6,761 bases of DNA from Acidimicrobiales bacterium (lineage in GTDB: Bacteria; Actinomycetota; Acidimicrobiia; Acidimicrobiales; Poriferisodalaceae), in assembly GCA_030749275.1 (NCBI GenBank), contig JASMKJ010000150.1:1-6761 (forward strand), given 5' to 3'. How positions within the stretch are numbered: position 1 is the first letter of the stretch; every line of letters starts with the position of its first letter. This document shows positions 1 through 6,761 of the stretch, one piece after another. Under the pieces are notes generated by a model. It saw only the letters and a program-made list of their open reading frames with translations. It did no database searches and had not been told where the DNA came from. A program made the position numbers and the translations under genes.

Positions 1-3000
1 TGTGAACGCTGCGGTGTTGAAGTCACACGACAAAAAGTTCGAAGAGAACGGATGGGCCATATTGAGCTCGCCGCTCCAGTAGTTCACATTTGGTATTTGA
101 GAGGGACCAGAAGCTGGCTCGCATACTTGTTGACTGGCTTAGAAATTCGCGAAGAGTTAAAAGCTAAACAACTCGAACGCGTGATTTATTTCGCAGCGAA
201 CCTTGTCACATGGGTTGACGAAGAGAAGCGTCATGAAGATTTGTCGCGCCTCGAAGTAGAGATGCGTGAGGAACTTGATGTCATTCGCGAAGAATTCGAC
301 GACGAAATAGCGGAACGCTTAAAGGAACTTGAAGAAGAGATCACTGAGCTTGAAGCCGAAGGTCTAAAAGAAAAAGATCTTAAAGCACGTCGACGCGACG
401 CTGACAAGGATGTCGAGGCTCTTCGAACAGAATGCGACGAGGAACTAGAGACCGTAGAACGAGCTTTTGATGAATTCCGTGAGCTACACGGTCGAAAAAT
501 CATCGAAGATGAACTTTTGTGGCGCGAACTAGAAGATCGATACGGCGATTACTTCGAAGGTGGTATGGGGGCGGAAGCCATCGCACAATTGATGGATCGC
601 ATCGATTTCGATGATGAAGAATTGCTCCTTCGCGAAGCCATCGAAGCCGCTGACGGCCGACGACCTTTGTCGGCTCAACGGAAACAAAAAGCCATTAAGC
701 GACTCAAGATTCTGAGCGCCTTTAACCGGCGGAACCCCAACGATCGACGAATCAATGACCCTCGAGCAATGATTCTTGACGCTGTTCCCGTCATCCCCCC
801 TGACTTACGGCCGATGGTTCAGCTCGATGGCGGCCGGTTCGCGACCTCTGATCTAAACGATCTGTACCGCCGCGTCATCAACAGGAACAACCGCCTAAAG
901 CGCCTCTTAGACCTAGGTGCACCGGAAATCATCGTGAACAACGAGAAGCGAATGCTTCAGGAGGCCGTTGACGCTCTATTCGATAACGGTCGGCGTGGAC
1001 GACCAGTGACAGGCCCCGGCAACCGTCCTTTGAAGTCGCTGTCGGACATGCTTAAAGGTAAGCAAGGACGCTTCCGACAAAACCTCCTAGGTAAGCGAGT
1101 GGACTACTCAGGGCGATCTGTAATCGTCGTGGGACCCACTCTCAAACTCCACCAATGCGGCCTTCCGAAACTCATGGCACTGGAACTGTTCAAACCGTTC
1201 GTTATGAAGCGCCTTGATGACCTCGATCTCGCACCAAATATCAAATCTGCCAAACGAATGGTCGAACGTCGCCGGTCAGAGGTGTGGGACGTTCTGGAAG
1301 AAGTCATCAAAGAGCACCCAGTGCTTCTAAATCGGGCACCAACGCTGCACCGCCTAGGCATTCAGGCATTCGAACCAATTTTGGTTGAAGGCAAAGCCAT
1401 TCAGATCCATCCACTGGTTTGTGCCGCATTCAACGCTGATTTCGATGGTGACCAAATGGCTGTGCACCTCCCGCTTTCGTCTGAAGCTCAGGCTGAAGCA
1501 CGAGTTCTGATGCTGTCGGCTAACAATATTTTGTCCCCCGCCGACGGTCGACCCATGACCGTTCCAAGCCAAGACATGATTATCGGCGGCTACTACTTAA
1601 CAGAAATGCGTGGTGATGCCGATGAGAAAGACTTACCCGTCTTCAAACATTTCCATGAGATCGAACGCGCAATCACGCTCAACCAAGTCGACCTTCACAG
1701 ACCCATAATTTGGCGGACCGAAGCATTGGCTCTGGAAGAGGGCGGTTATCAGGTAACCACCCCCGGGCGAGTTTTATTCAATGATGCTCTGCCAGAAGAC
1801 TTTCCCTACGTCAACACAGCAGTCAAAAAAGGTGACATGGGCGACATCGTCGGTGATCTTTCTGACGGCTGGCCAACCAACGAAGTAGCTACGTCCTTGG
1901 ACCGAATCAAAGATCTGTCATATGAATATGCGACTAGGTCGGGACTAACGATTTCCATCGATGACGTTCGTACCCCCCCAGACAAAGCGGAAATTCTTGA
2001 GCGCTACGAGGGAGAGGCGGAACGAGTAGAAAATCAGTTCCGCCGCGGCATCATTACTGACGGCGAGCGCCGACAAAAAGAAGTTGAAATCTGGACTTCA
2101 GCAACTGAAGAGGTCCGCGCATCTCTGGAACGCGAACTCAAATCGGTCGTATTCAACCCAATTGACATGATGGTCGGATCAGGCGCACGGGGCAACATGA
2201 TGCAGGTTCGCCAAATTGCCGCTATCCGGGGTCTTGTCGCTAACCCTCGTGGTGACATTATCCCCCGACCGATCAAATCCTCTTACCGAGAGGGTCTCGC
2301 CATGCTTGAGTACTTCATTTCAACACCTGGCGCACGAAAAGGCCTCGTGGATACCGCGTTGCGAACAGCGGACTCCGGCTATCTCACCCGGAGACTTGTC
2401 GATGTCGCCCAAGAACTCATTATTAACGAGGAAGACCCATTTGAGCGGTCGGGGCCGGTACTGGGGTTGTGGCTTGAAGACATAGAGTCAGACACCCCCG
2501 AAAAACGCACGTACCTGGAGACACGTCTTTTCAGCCGTTGCCTAGCTCAAGATGTAGAACTCACTGACGGAGTCATGGAAGCCGGCACGCTAATAGGAGA
2601 TCAAGAACTAGAGATATTGCGCGACGACCCGAAAGTCACTCGGGTACAAGTTCTCTCCCCTCTAACCGACAATTCGGAATTCGGTGTTTCCGCGAAGGCT
2701 TATGGAGGTTCGCTAGCGACCGGAAAAATGATTGAGGTTGGTGAGGCCGTCGGTGTGATCGCAGCTCAATCCATCGGTGAGCCGGGAACACAGTTGACCA
2801 TGAGGACCTTCCATACAGGCGGCGTAGCCGGTAGCGATATCGCTGGAGGCCTACCTCGCGTGGTCGAGCTTTTCGAGGCGCGTCAACCCAAAGGTAAAGC
2901 AACCCTGGCGACCCGGTCCGGGGTAGTGAGAATTGGAGACGATGACGGCCGAGGTCGCGAAATAGTCGTCGTCGGAGATGATGGGGAAGAAGAGACCCAC

Positions 3001-3675
3001 ACCGTGGCCACGATGGCACGGCTCGCAGTCCAAGATGGTCAAGAGATAAGGGCAGGGGACCCTCTGGTAGACGGGCCTCGTGACCCGAAAGAGTTACTCG
3101 ATATACGTGGAGTCCGGGAGACTCAGCAATACCTAGTAGAGGAAGTCCAAAAGGTTTACCGCGAGCAGGGTGTGTCCATCCATGACAAACACATCGAGCT
3201 CATCATCAGGCAAATGACGCGACGCGTTCTTGTCGGCGAACCTGGTGAATCCGTGTTCCTGCCAGGGGAACAAGTAGACCAAAGGGTTTACGCGGAAGTA
3301 AATCGCAGTCTCGTCCAGGAAGGGCAACGCCCGGCCGAAGCGCGGCCGGTGATCATGGGCATCACCAAAGCGTCGCTAGCTACCGATTCTTGGCTATCAG
3401 CAGCATCTTTCCAGGAGACCACGCGTGTTCTCACCGAAGCAGCGATTGAGTCGAGACGCGATGACCTTAAAGGCCTCAAGGAAAACATCATCATCGGTAA
3501 ATTGATTCCTGCTGGAACTGGACAAGGCCGATACCGCAACATTGACACAACTGCCCCCGACTATGAGCCGATGGAATTCTTCACATCCGATGACGACCTT
3601 GACCCAGCTGAGTGGTTAGCGACGATAGGTAGTGAAGAAGGCGGCGATGTAGTTGAACTCGGTGACGCAGGATAG
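1..3675 (+). CDS. rpoC: DNA-directed RNA polymerase beta' subunit, 5'-truncated
   Basis: Beta' forms the clamp and, with beta, the catalytic centre of the cytoplasmic RNA polymerase. The frame is open from base 1 (CERCGVEVT, the last two cysteines of the N-terminal zinc ribbon) to TAG at 3673-3675: 1224 residues visible, with roughly 70-80 N-terminal codons lost off the edge by comparison with M. tuberculosis. In window numbering: actinobacterial Glu/Lys-rich coiled-coil insertion about 82-162; [10 protein letters not shown] near 364-373; catalytic NADFDGDQM with Asp480, 482 and 484; bridge helix about 771-800; trigger loop [13 protein letters not shown] with Met934, Arg935 and His938; switch region SWLSAASFQ near the C-terminus; an acidic tail. 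Oddities: the four cysteines of the second zinc site are replaced (Pro813, Asp890, Ser897, Ala900), the bridge helix has Pro776 where His is usual, and Gly726 replaces a usual Asp. The frame is intact and all catalytic motifs are present, so I read a functional gene. Identity is certain; these departures are judged against sequences I remember. Confidence 0.99.
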   Translation, partial: CERCGVEVTRQKVRRERMGHIELAAPVVHIWYLRGTRSWLAYLLTGLEIREELKAKQLERVIYFAANLVTWVDEEKRHEDLSRLEVEMREELDVIREEFDDEIAERLKELEEEITELEAEGLKEKDLKARRRDADKDVEALRTECDEELETVERAFDEFRELHGRKIIEDELLWRELEDRYGDYFEGGMGAEAIAQLMDRIDFDDEELLLREAIEAADGRRPLSAQRKQKAIKRLKILSAFNRRNPNDRRINDPRAMILDAVPVIPPDLRPMVQLDGGRFATSDLNDLYRRVINRNNRLKRLLDLGAPEIIVNNEKRMLQEAVDALFDNGRRGRPVTGPGNRPLKSLSDMLKGKQGRFRQNLLGKRVDYSGRSVIVVGPTLKLHQCGLPKLMALELFKPFVMKRLDDLDLAPNIKSAKRMVERRRSEVWDVLEEVIKEHPVLLNRAPTLHRLGIQAFEPILVEGKAIQIHPLVCAAFNADFDGDQMAVHLPLSSEAQAEARVLMLSANNILSPADGRPMTVPSQDMIIGGYYLTEMRGDADEKDLPVFKHFHEIERAITLNQVDLHRPIIWRTEALALEEGGYQVTTPGRVLFNDALPEDFPYVNTAVKKGDMGDIVGDLSDGWPTNEVATSLDRIKDLSYEYATRSGLTISIDDVRTPPDKAEILERYEGEAERVENQFRRGIITDGERRQKEVEIWTSATEEVRASLERELKSVVFNPIDMMVGSGARGNMMQVRQIAAIRGLVANPRGDIIPRPIKSSYREGLAMLEYFISTPGARKGLVDTALRTADSGYLTRRLVDVAQELIINEEDPFERSGPVLGLWLEDIESDTPEKRTYLETRLFSRCLAQDVELTDGVMEAGTLIGDQELEILRDDPKVTRVQVLSPLTDNSEFGVSAKAYGGSLATGKMIEVGEAVGVIAAQSIGEPGTQLTMRTFHTGGVAGSDIAGGLPRVVELFEARQPKGKATLATRSGVVRIGDDDGRGREIVVVGDDGEEETHTVATMARLAVQDGQEIRAGDPLVDGPRDPKELLDIRGVRETQQYLVEEVQKVYREQGVSIHDKHIELIIRQMTRRVLVGEPGESVFLPGEQVDQRVYAEVNRSLVQEGQRPAEARPVIMGITKASLATDSWLSAASFQETTRVLTEAAIESRRDDLKGLKENIIIGKLIPAGTGQGRYRNIDTTAPDYEPMEFFTSDDDLDPAEWLATIGSEEGGDVVELGDAG

Positions 3676-3686
3676 AGAACCGCCGC

Positions 3687-4247
3687 ATGAGAATCGTTGT
3701 GGCGGGCGCCCTATTGGCGTTTAGCTTCGGTGTCTCTGGTTGCTCACAGGACCCCGGCAAAACGGTTACTAACAGCACGGCTTTAGAAACGGATGAACGG
3801 GATCGGTCGGTCACTGCTACTCAGCTCCTTGAAACCACCCAATGGCCGAAAGGATTCGACCTAGTTCCCCTATCTCCGACCGCTCTTCGACAACTCCAGA
3901 ACTCAATTTTGGGCGACAGCGAAATGGCTCGGTCCGTCAGTGACGTTGCTGCCGCTGGTCTCATGCGGGAGGCAAAGGCACTCGGGGCACTTCTCCTCAT
4001 CGGGGTAACTGACCCAGTGGTCGGAAATATGAGCTTCGTCGATGGATTGCGCGAAGCTGCTTTCGACGAACCTTCATCTTCGCGGTGGGGGCCGCTAGCT
4101 GGTTGGATCTCATCGTCAAACGAAGACATCTTGGCGATGTTGCCTATCGGATCGGTGATCGTCTTTGCGACGACAGAATCTCGGACAGACCTCGATCAGA
4201 TCCTGATTCCACTGGTTGAGCGATTCATTGATTATTCGGCAAACTAG
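3687..4247 (+). CDS. predicted secreted lipoprotein of unknown function
   Basis: I do not recognise the family of this 186-residue protein. What is visible is a classic lipoprotein signal: a short n-region with Arg2, a hydrophobic stretch at about residues 3-15, and a lipobox VSGC with Cys19 (codon 3741-3743), followed by Ser. Cys19 is the only cysteine, so the mature protein has no disulfides. After a Ser/Thr/Asp-rich linker of about 25 residues comes a probable alpha/beta domain, with a helix-like AAAGLMREAKALG, a strand-like ALLLIGV and a late hydrophobic strand GSVIVFAT. By its signal it should be exported by Sec, lipidated on Cys19 and anchored on the outer face of the cytoplasmic membrane. 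The start is the first ATG, 11 bases after the rpoC stop; only a weak purine stretch (AGAGA, 3674-3678) precedes it. The spacing suggests co-transcription with rpoC, though a 193-base gap follows before rpsL. The reading frame and signal peptide make a real gene likely; its role is unknown. Confidence 0.85.
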   Translation: MRIVVAGALLAFSFGVSGCSQDPGKTVTNSTALETDERDRSVTATQLLETTQWPKGFDLVPLSPTALRQLQNSILGDSEMARSVSDVAAAGLMREAKALGALLLIGVTDPVVGNMSFVDGLREAAFDEPSSSRWGPLAGWISSSNEDILAMLPIGSVIVFATTESRTDLDQILIPLVERFIDYSAN

Positions 4248-4318
4248 AACATCGCGCCACGCGGGCCACCAAACCCGAAATCTTCAACGGATAAGCCACG
4301 TGATGATTGCATTTCAGG

Positions 4319-4347
4319 TTGTCTAGGTGGCGCGCGAGTCGTAGCAT
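4319..4347 (+). promoter_or_regulatory. candidate promoter for rpsL-rpsG-fusA
   Basis: TTGTCT (4319-4324) and TAGCAT (4342-4347) are separated by exactly 17 bases. Each matches four of six positions of the main vegetative sigma-factor consensus (TTGACA, TATAAT), and TAGCAT fits the looser TAnnnT form common in Actinobacteria. Transcription would begin near 4353-4355, giving a leader of about 85-90 bases before rpsL. The position in the gap between the lipoprotein gene and rpsL is where an operon promoter would be expected. With 193 bases searched by eye, a match of this quality could arise by chance. Confidence 0.35.
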
Positions 4348-4350
4348 TGT

Positions 4351-4419
4351 GAGTCGGTCTTTGTCCGGCTCGGAAGCACCAGTTGTTTTCGGCAGGCTGA
4401 GTCCGACTCGTTCCGTCGG
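4351..4419 (+). promoter_or_regulatory. rpsL leader with mutually exclusive helices
   Basis: GAGTCGG (4351-4357) can fold locally with CCGGCTC (4365-4371), as seven pairs including one G-U across a 7-base loop. It can instead pair perfectly with CCGACTC (4403-4409). The latter segment can also form CCGAC/GTCGG (4403-4407 with 4415-4419), ending 11 bases before the rpsL Shine-Dalgarno sequence. Such alternatives are the usual layout of a translational or attenuation switch, and str operons in other bacteria are autoregulated by S7. That this leader acts so is inference; pairings of this length are expected now and then by chance. Confidence 0.3.
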
Positions 4420-4429
4420 CCCTAGAGCC

Positions 4430-4434
4430 AGAGG
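4430..4434 (+). promoter_or_regulatory. ribosome binding site deciding the rpsL start
   Basis: AGAGG lies six bases before GTG at 4441 and only three before the alternative in-frame TTG at 4438. The spacing, and the family-typical N-terminus [11 protein letters not shown] that results, both select the GTG. Confidence 0.75.
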
Positions 4435-4440
4435 TATTTG

Positions 4441-4812
4441 GTGCCCACAATCCAGCAGTTGGTCCGAAAGGGCCGAAAATCTAAACCCACTAAGGCTAAA
4501 ACGCCGGCACTGAAGGGTTCCCCCCAACGCCGTGGAGTGTGCACACGCGTCTACACCCACACCCCCAAGAAGCCGAACTCAGCATTGCGGAAGGTGGCGC
4601 GCGTTCGTTTAACAAGTGGCATCGAAGTAACTGCATATATCCCAGGCGAAGGACACAATCTCCAAGAACACAGCATCGTTTTGGTACGCGGTGGACGTGT
4701 AAAGGACCTGCCTGGCGTTCGCTACAAAGTCGTTCGAGGATCGCTTGATGCCTCAGGTGTCTCATCTCGCAAACAAGCCCGTTCGCGCTATGGCGCAAAG
4801 AAGGAAGGCTGA
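4441..4812 (+). CDS. rpsL: 30S ribosomal protein S12
   Basis: S12 sits at the decoding centre of the small ribosomal subunit, contacts 16S rRNA near the A site and helps set translational accuracy. The 123-residue product has the usual family length and is clearly S12 throughout: [11 protein letters not shown] at the N-terminus, the [10 protein letters not shown] loop with Lys43, [10 protein letters not shown], and [11 protein letters not shown] with Lys88 and Asp89, the Asp being the residue methylthiolated in many bacteria. Lys43 and Lys88 are the wild-type residues at the two classic streptomycin-resistance positions. One oddity is His40, where the family normally has Thr in the YTTTPKK stretch. 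The start is GTG; an in-frame TTG directly upstream would add one residue and is too close to the ribosome binding site. It is followed after one base by rpsG, so the two are almost certainly translated from one mRNA, with the rpsG ribosome binding site inside the last rpsL codons. Confidence 0.99.
   Translation: MPTIQQLVRKGRKSKPTKAKTPALKGSPQRRGVCTRVYTHTPKKPNSALRKVARVRLTSGIEVTAYIPGEGHNLQEHSIVLVRGGRVKDLPGVRYKVVRGSLDASGVSSRKQARSRYGAKKEG
4801..4808 (+). promoter_or_regulatory. ribosome binding site of rpsG inside rpsL
   Basis: AAGGAAGG overlaps the last sense codons of rpsL and ends five bases before ATG at 4814. It is the strongest Shine-Dalgarno-like sequence among the visible gene starts. 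It selects 4814 over in-frame upstream starts such as the ATG at 4748, which would add non-family residues and overlap rpsL. Confidence 0.85.
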
Positions 4813-4813
4813 A

Positions 4814-5284
4814 ATGCCACGTCGTGGTGCTGCCCCCAGGCGCGAGCTTGCAGCCGACCCGGTTTATGACTCAACCCTTGTTACCCAAGTGATTAACAAA
4901 GTCCTTCAACGCGGCAAACGAGGAAAAGCAGAACGAATTGTCTACGACGCGCTTGACATGGTGTCTGAAAAGACCGGTGGTGAAGCGCTCAGTGTGTTGA
5001 AACGAGCGGTAGATAACACCAAACCGCAGCTGGAAGTAAAGAGCAGAAGGGTCGGCGGCGCCACCTACCAAGTCCCCGTCGAGGTCCGCCCGCGACGTGC
5101 CAACACCCTCGCGATTAGATGGATTGTTGATTACGCCCGAGAACGACGTGAACGCACAATGGCTGAACGACTAGCCAACGAAGTGCTTGATGCTTCGAAC
5201 GGCACCGGATCAGCAACCAAGCGTCGAGAAGATACTCACCGAATGGCTGAAGCCAATAAAGCTTTCGCACACTACAGGTGGTAA
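4814..5284 (+). CDS. rpsG: 30S ribosomal protein S7
   Basis: S7 is a primary 16S rRNA-binding protein that starts assembly of the small-subunit head and lies near the E site. The product is 156 residues, the standard bacterial length, beginning [11 protein letters not shown] and ending AFAHYRW. Family landmarks are seen in order: the basic N-terminal arm, [22 protein letters not shown], the [11 protein letters not shown] helix, the [12 protein letters not shown] beta hairpin, [12 protein letters not shown], and the C-terminal [21 protein letters not shown] block. The frame is also open upstream inside rpsL, but the ribosome binding site and family alignment place the start at 4814. In E. coli, S7 represses its operon by binding a roughly 100-base rpsL-rpsG spacer; here that spacer is one base, so such a site cannot exist in that place. 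It is followed by a 137-base gap and fusA. Confidence 0.99.
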   Translation: MPRRGAAPRRELAADPVYDSTLVTQVINKVLQRGKRGKAERIVYDALDMVSEKTGGEALSVLKRAVDNTKPQLEVKSRRVGGATYQVPVEVRPRRANTLAIRWIVDYARERRERTMAERLANEVLDASNGTGSATKRREDTHRMAEANKAFAHYRW

Positions 5285-5320
5285 GAAAAGACGCTCCGTC
5301 ACCCCATAAGACCACTCAAA

Positions 5321-5359
5321 CCGGCACACTGGGTGTCGGAGATGTTCCTAGCAACATCT
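5321..5359 (+). repeat. two adjacent hairpins between rpsG and fusA
   Basis: CCGGCAC (5321-5327) pairs with GTGTCGG (5333-5339): seven pairs, one of them G-U, across a 5-base loop. The next base begins a second hairpin, AGATGTT (5340-5346) with AACATCT (5353-5359): seven perfect pairs across a 6-base loop. The stems abut with no unpaired base and could stack end to end. Only TTTT follows a few bases on, with little GC in the second stem, so a strong intrinsic terminator is unlikely. An mRNA processing, stability or protein-binding element is possible. Confidence 0.5.
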
Positions 5360-5421
5360 GCAACTTTTGTCCCTGCAAGAACCCATAACCCCTGACCCAA
5401 AGAGACCGAAGCAGACTTCTC

Positions 5422-6761
5422 ATGCCACGCATTCATCCCCTTGACCGCGTTCGAAATATCGGCATCATGGCGCATATTGATGCTGGAAAGACCACCACCA
5501 CCGAACGCATCCTTTATTACACCGGTGTGAACTACAAGATTGGGGAAGTCCACGACGGCGCGGCGACGATGGACTGGATGGAACAAGAACAAGAACGAGG
5601 CATCACCATCACCTCAGCTGCCACAACATGTATGTGGAATGACCACGTCATCAACATCATTGACACCCCGGGCCACGTGGACTTCACAGTTGAAGTAGAG
5701 CGGTCCCTGCGCGTGCTCGATGGGGCGGTGGCGGTATTTGACGGTGTTGCAGGAGTTGAGCCTCAAACGGAAACTGTATGGCGACAAGCTGACAAATACG
5801 GCGTTCCCCGCATGTGTTTCATCAACAAGCTCGACCGCACCGGGGCATCTTTTCACGATTCGTTGGCCAGCATCGTGGACCGTTTAGAAGCCAACGTTGC
5901 AGTCCTCCAACTCCCAATTGGCTCAGAAGCGGACTTCGCGGGAATTGTTGATCTCGTCGCCATGAACGCGGTGGTATGGCAAGGCGAAGACCTCGGCGCG
6001 AGCTACGACGTAATTGATATTCCTGATGACATGCAAAGCGAAGCTCAGGAACACCGATCCAAGCTCCTTGAAGTTCTTGCAGATGTAGACGAAGACATCA
6101 TGTTGGCTTACTTAGAAGGAGAAGATGTCGATGAAGACACCCTGCACGACGCAATTCGTCGCGGGACCATCTCCAACCAAATTGTCCCGGTGCTTACTGG
6201 AACCGCATTTAAGAACAAAGGTGTCCAGCCGTTACTCGACGCAGTCACTCGCTATTTGCCATCACCGCTCGACATACCAGCTATCGATGGCACCTCCCTT
6301 AATGGCGAAGAGAACCTAGAACGTCAACCGCAAGATGAGGAGCCCTTCTCAGCACTCGCGTTCAAAATCATGACGGACCCTCACGTCGGCAAACTCGTAT
6401 ATTTCAGGGTTTACAGCGGCAGTCTGGAAAAAGGGGGACAGGTCCTTAACACGACGACGGGCAACAAAGAACGCATCGGGCGAATTCTGCAAATGCACGC
6501 CAACAACCGGGAAGATCGCGATGACATCCAGGCAGGTGACATTGTCGCAGGCATAGGCCTCAAGAACACGCGGACCGGCGACACCCTTTGTGCTGCGGAC
6601 AAACCAATTGTCTTGGAACAACTCACTTTCCCTGAGCCAGTAGTCCACGTTGCCGTGGAACCTCGATCAAAAGGCGACCAAGACAAATTAGGGAAAGCGC
6701 TTGCAGCGCTATCAGAGGAAGATCCAACGTTCCGGGTTAAAACCGATGAAGAAACAGGTCA
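5422..6761 (+). CDS. fusA: translation elongation factor G, 3'-truncated
   Basis: EF-G is the GTPase that moves tRNAs and mRNA through the ribosome after peptide bond formation, and it helps recycle ribosomes. 446 complete codons are visible without a stop; full-length EF-G is about 700 residues, so domains IV and V and most of III lie beyond the edge. The G domain is complete: P-loop AHIDAGKTT (17-25), switch I RGITIT (59-64) with Thr62, switch [10 protein letters not shown] (81-88) with catalytic His85, NKLD (135-138) and GTAFK (260-264), the last with Thr where SA is usual. Domain II runs from about residue 318 ([11 protein letters not shown]), and domain III begins near [14 protein letters not shown]. 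The start [20 protein letters not shown] fits the family, and no longer in-frame start looks better. There is no clear Shine-Dalgarno sequence in the 20 bases upstream. It is probably the third gene of the rpsL operon. Confidence 0.99.
   Translation, partial: MPRIHPLDRVRNIGIMAHIDAGKTTTTERILYYTGVNYKIGEVHDGAATMDWMEQEQERGITITSAATTCMWNDHVINIIDTPGHVDFTVEVERSLRVLDGAVAVFDGVAGVEPQTETVWRQADKYGVPRMCFINKLDRTGASFHDSLASIVDRLEANVAVLQLPIGSEADFAGIVDLVAMNAVVWQGEDLGASYDVIDIPDDMQSEAQEHRSKLLEVLADVDEDIMLAYLEGEDVDEDTLHDAIRRGTISNQIVPVLTGTAFKNKGVQPLLDAVTRYLPSPLDIPAIDGTSLNGEENLERQPQDEEPFSALAFKIMTDPHVGKLVYFRVYSGSLEKGGQVLNTTTGNKERIGRILQMHANNREDRDDIQAGDIVAGIGLKNTRTGDTLCAADKPIVLEQLTFPEPVVHVAVEPRSKGDQDKLGKALAALSEEDPTFRVKTDEETG

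Noticed and set aside
231..503. Minus-strand open frame rich in Ser and Arg opposite rpoC
   Set aside because: It is the antisense shadow of the Glu/Lys-rich coiled-coil insertion: GAA/GAG codons read as Ser-rich triplets on the other strand. It has no domain or plausible start signal.
2636..3019. 127-residue minus-strand open frame inside rpoC
   Set aside because: It lies entirely opposite highly conserved beta' coding sequence, its composition is Arg/Ser/Leu-biased as expected of a shadow, and no family motif is visible.
1..3675. Possibility that rpoC is a decaying copy because of its missing zinc cysteines
   Set aside because: The frame is uninterrupted to a normal C-terminus, catalytic Asp480/482/484 and trigger-loop residues are intact, and the gene sits in its usual place beside rpsL-rpsG-fusA.
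4262..4277. CGGG/CCCG hairpin after the lipoprotein gene as an intrinsic terminator
   Set aside because: It has only four pairs with an 8-base loop and no following T-tract.
4307..4513. Plus-strand 68-residue open frame overlapping the rpsL start, considered as a regulatory upstream peptide
   Set aside because: It starts with TTG inside the candidate promoter, has no ribosome binding site, and its translation is Arg/Ser-rich without any pattern.
4225..4560. 111-residue minus-strand open frame across the gap before rpsL
   Set aside because: It overlaps the end of the lipoprotein gene and the start of rpsL in antisense, with no recognisable motif, signal or ribosome binding site.
5367..5389. 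TTGTCC and CATAAC before fusA as a separate promoter
   Set aside because: The spacing is 11 bases, far too short for a vegetative promoter.

Overview
The window holds a piece of the conserved bacterial transcription/translation cluster, all on the + strand: the 3' part of rpoC (RNA polymerase beta'), a small predicted lipoprotein gene, rpsL (S12), rpsG (S7), and the 5' part of fusA (EF-G). Both outer genes are cut by the window edges. GC content is about half by eye, and the standard genetic code fits every gene. The Glu/Lys-rich helical insertion near the beta' N-terminus matches the one I know from Actinobacteria such as Mycobacterium. The sequence just before it differs from mycobacteria, with a short insertion after the YLL motif. 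Together with the moderate GC, this makes a non-Streptomyces, non-Mycobacterium actinobacterium likely. Acidimicrobiia is my best guess, and it is an inference from remembered family sequences, not from a search.

Layout: rpoC runs from the left edge to 3675. The lipoprotein gene (3687-4247) follows after 11 bases and so is probably co-transcribed with rpoC. A 193-base gap (4248-4440) holds a candidate promoter with exact 17-base spacing, and GAGTC/GACTC segments that can pair in competing ways upstream of the rpsL ribosome binding site. rpsL starts at a GTG (4441) and ends one base before rpsG (4814-5284). A 137-base gap with two back-to-back hairpins separates rpsG from fusA (5422 to the right edge). 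The str-type operon rpsL-rpsG-fusA makes ribosome parts and the translocase, while rpoC supplies half of the RNA polymerase catalytic centre, so the segment couples synthesis of the transcription and translation machines.

Most of the window is ordinary core-genome sequence. The unusual points are in beta'. All four cysteines of its second zinc site, near the active centre, are replaced without any disturbance of the surrounding alignment. The bridge helix starts with Pro where His is normal, and a usually conserved Asp further upstream is Gly. The catalytic aspartates and the trigger-loop Met, Arg and His are intact. The lipoprotein gene between rpoC and rpsL is also out of the ordinary, and I do not recognise its family. 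I see no mobile element, CRISPR array, tRNA, rRNA or defence system.
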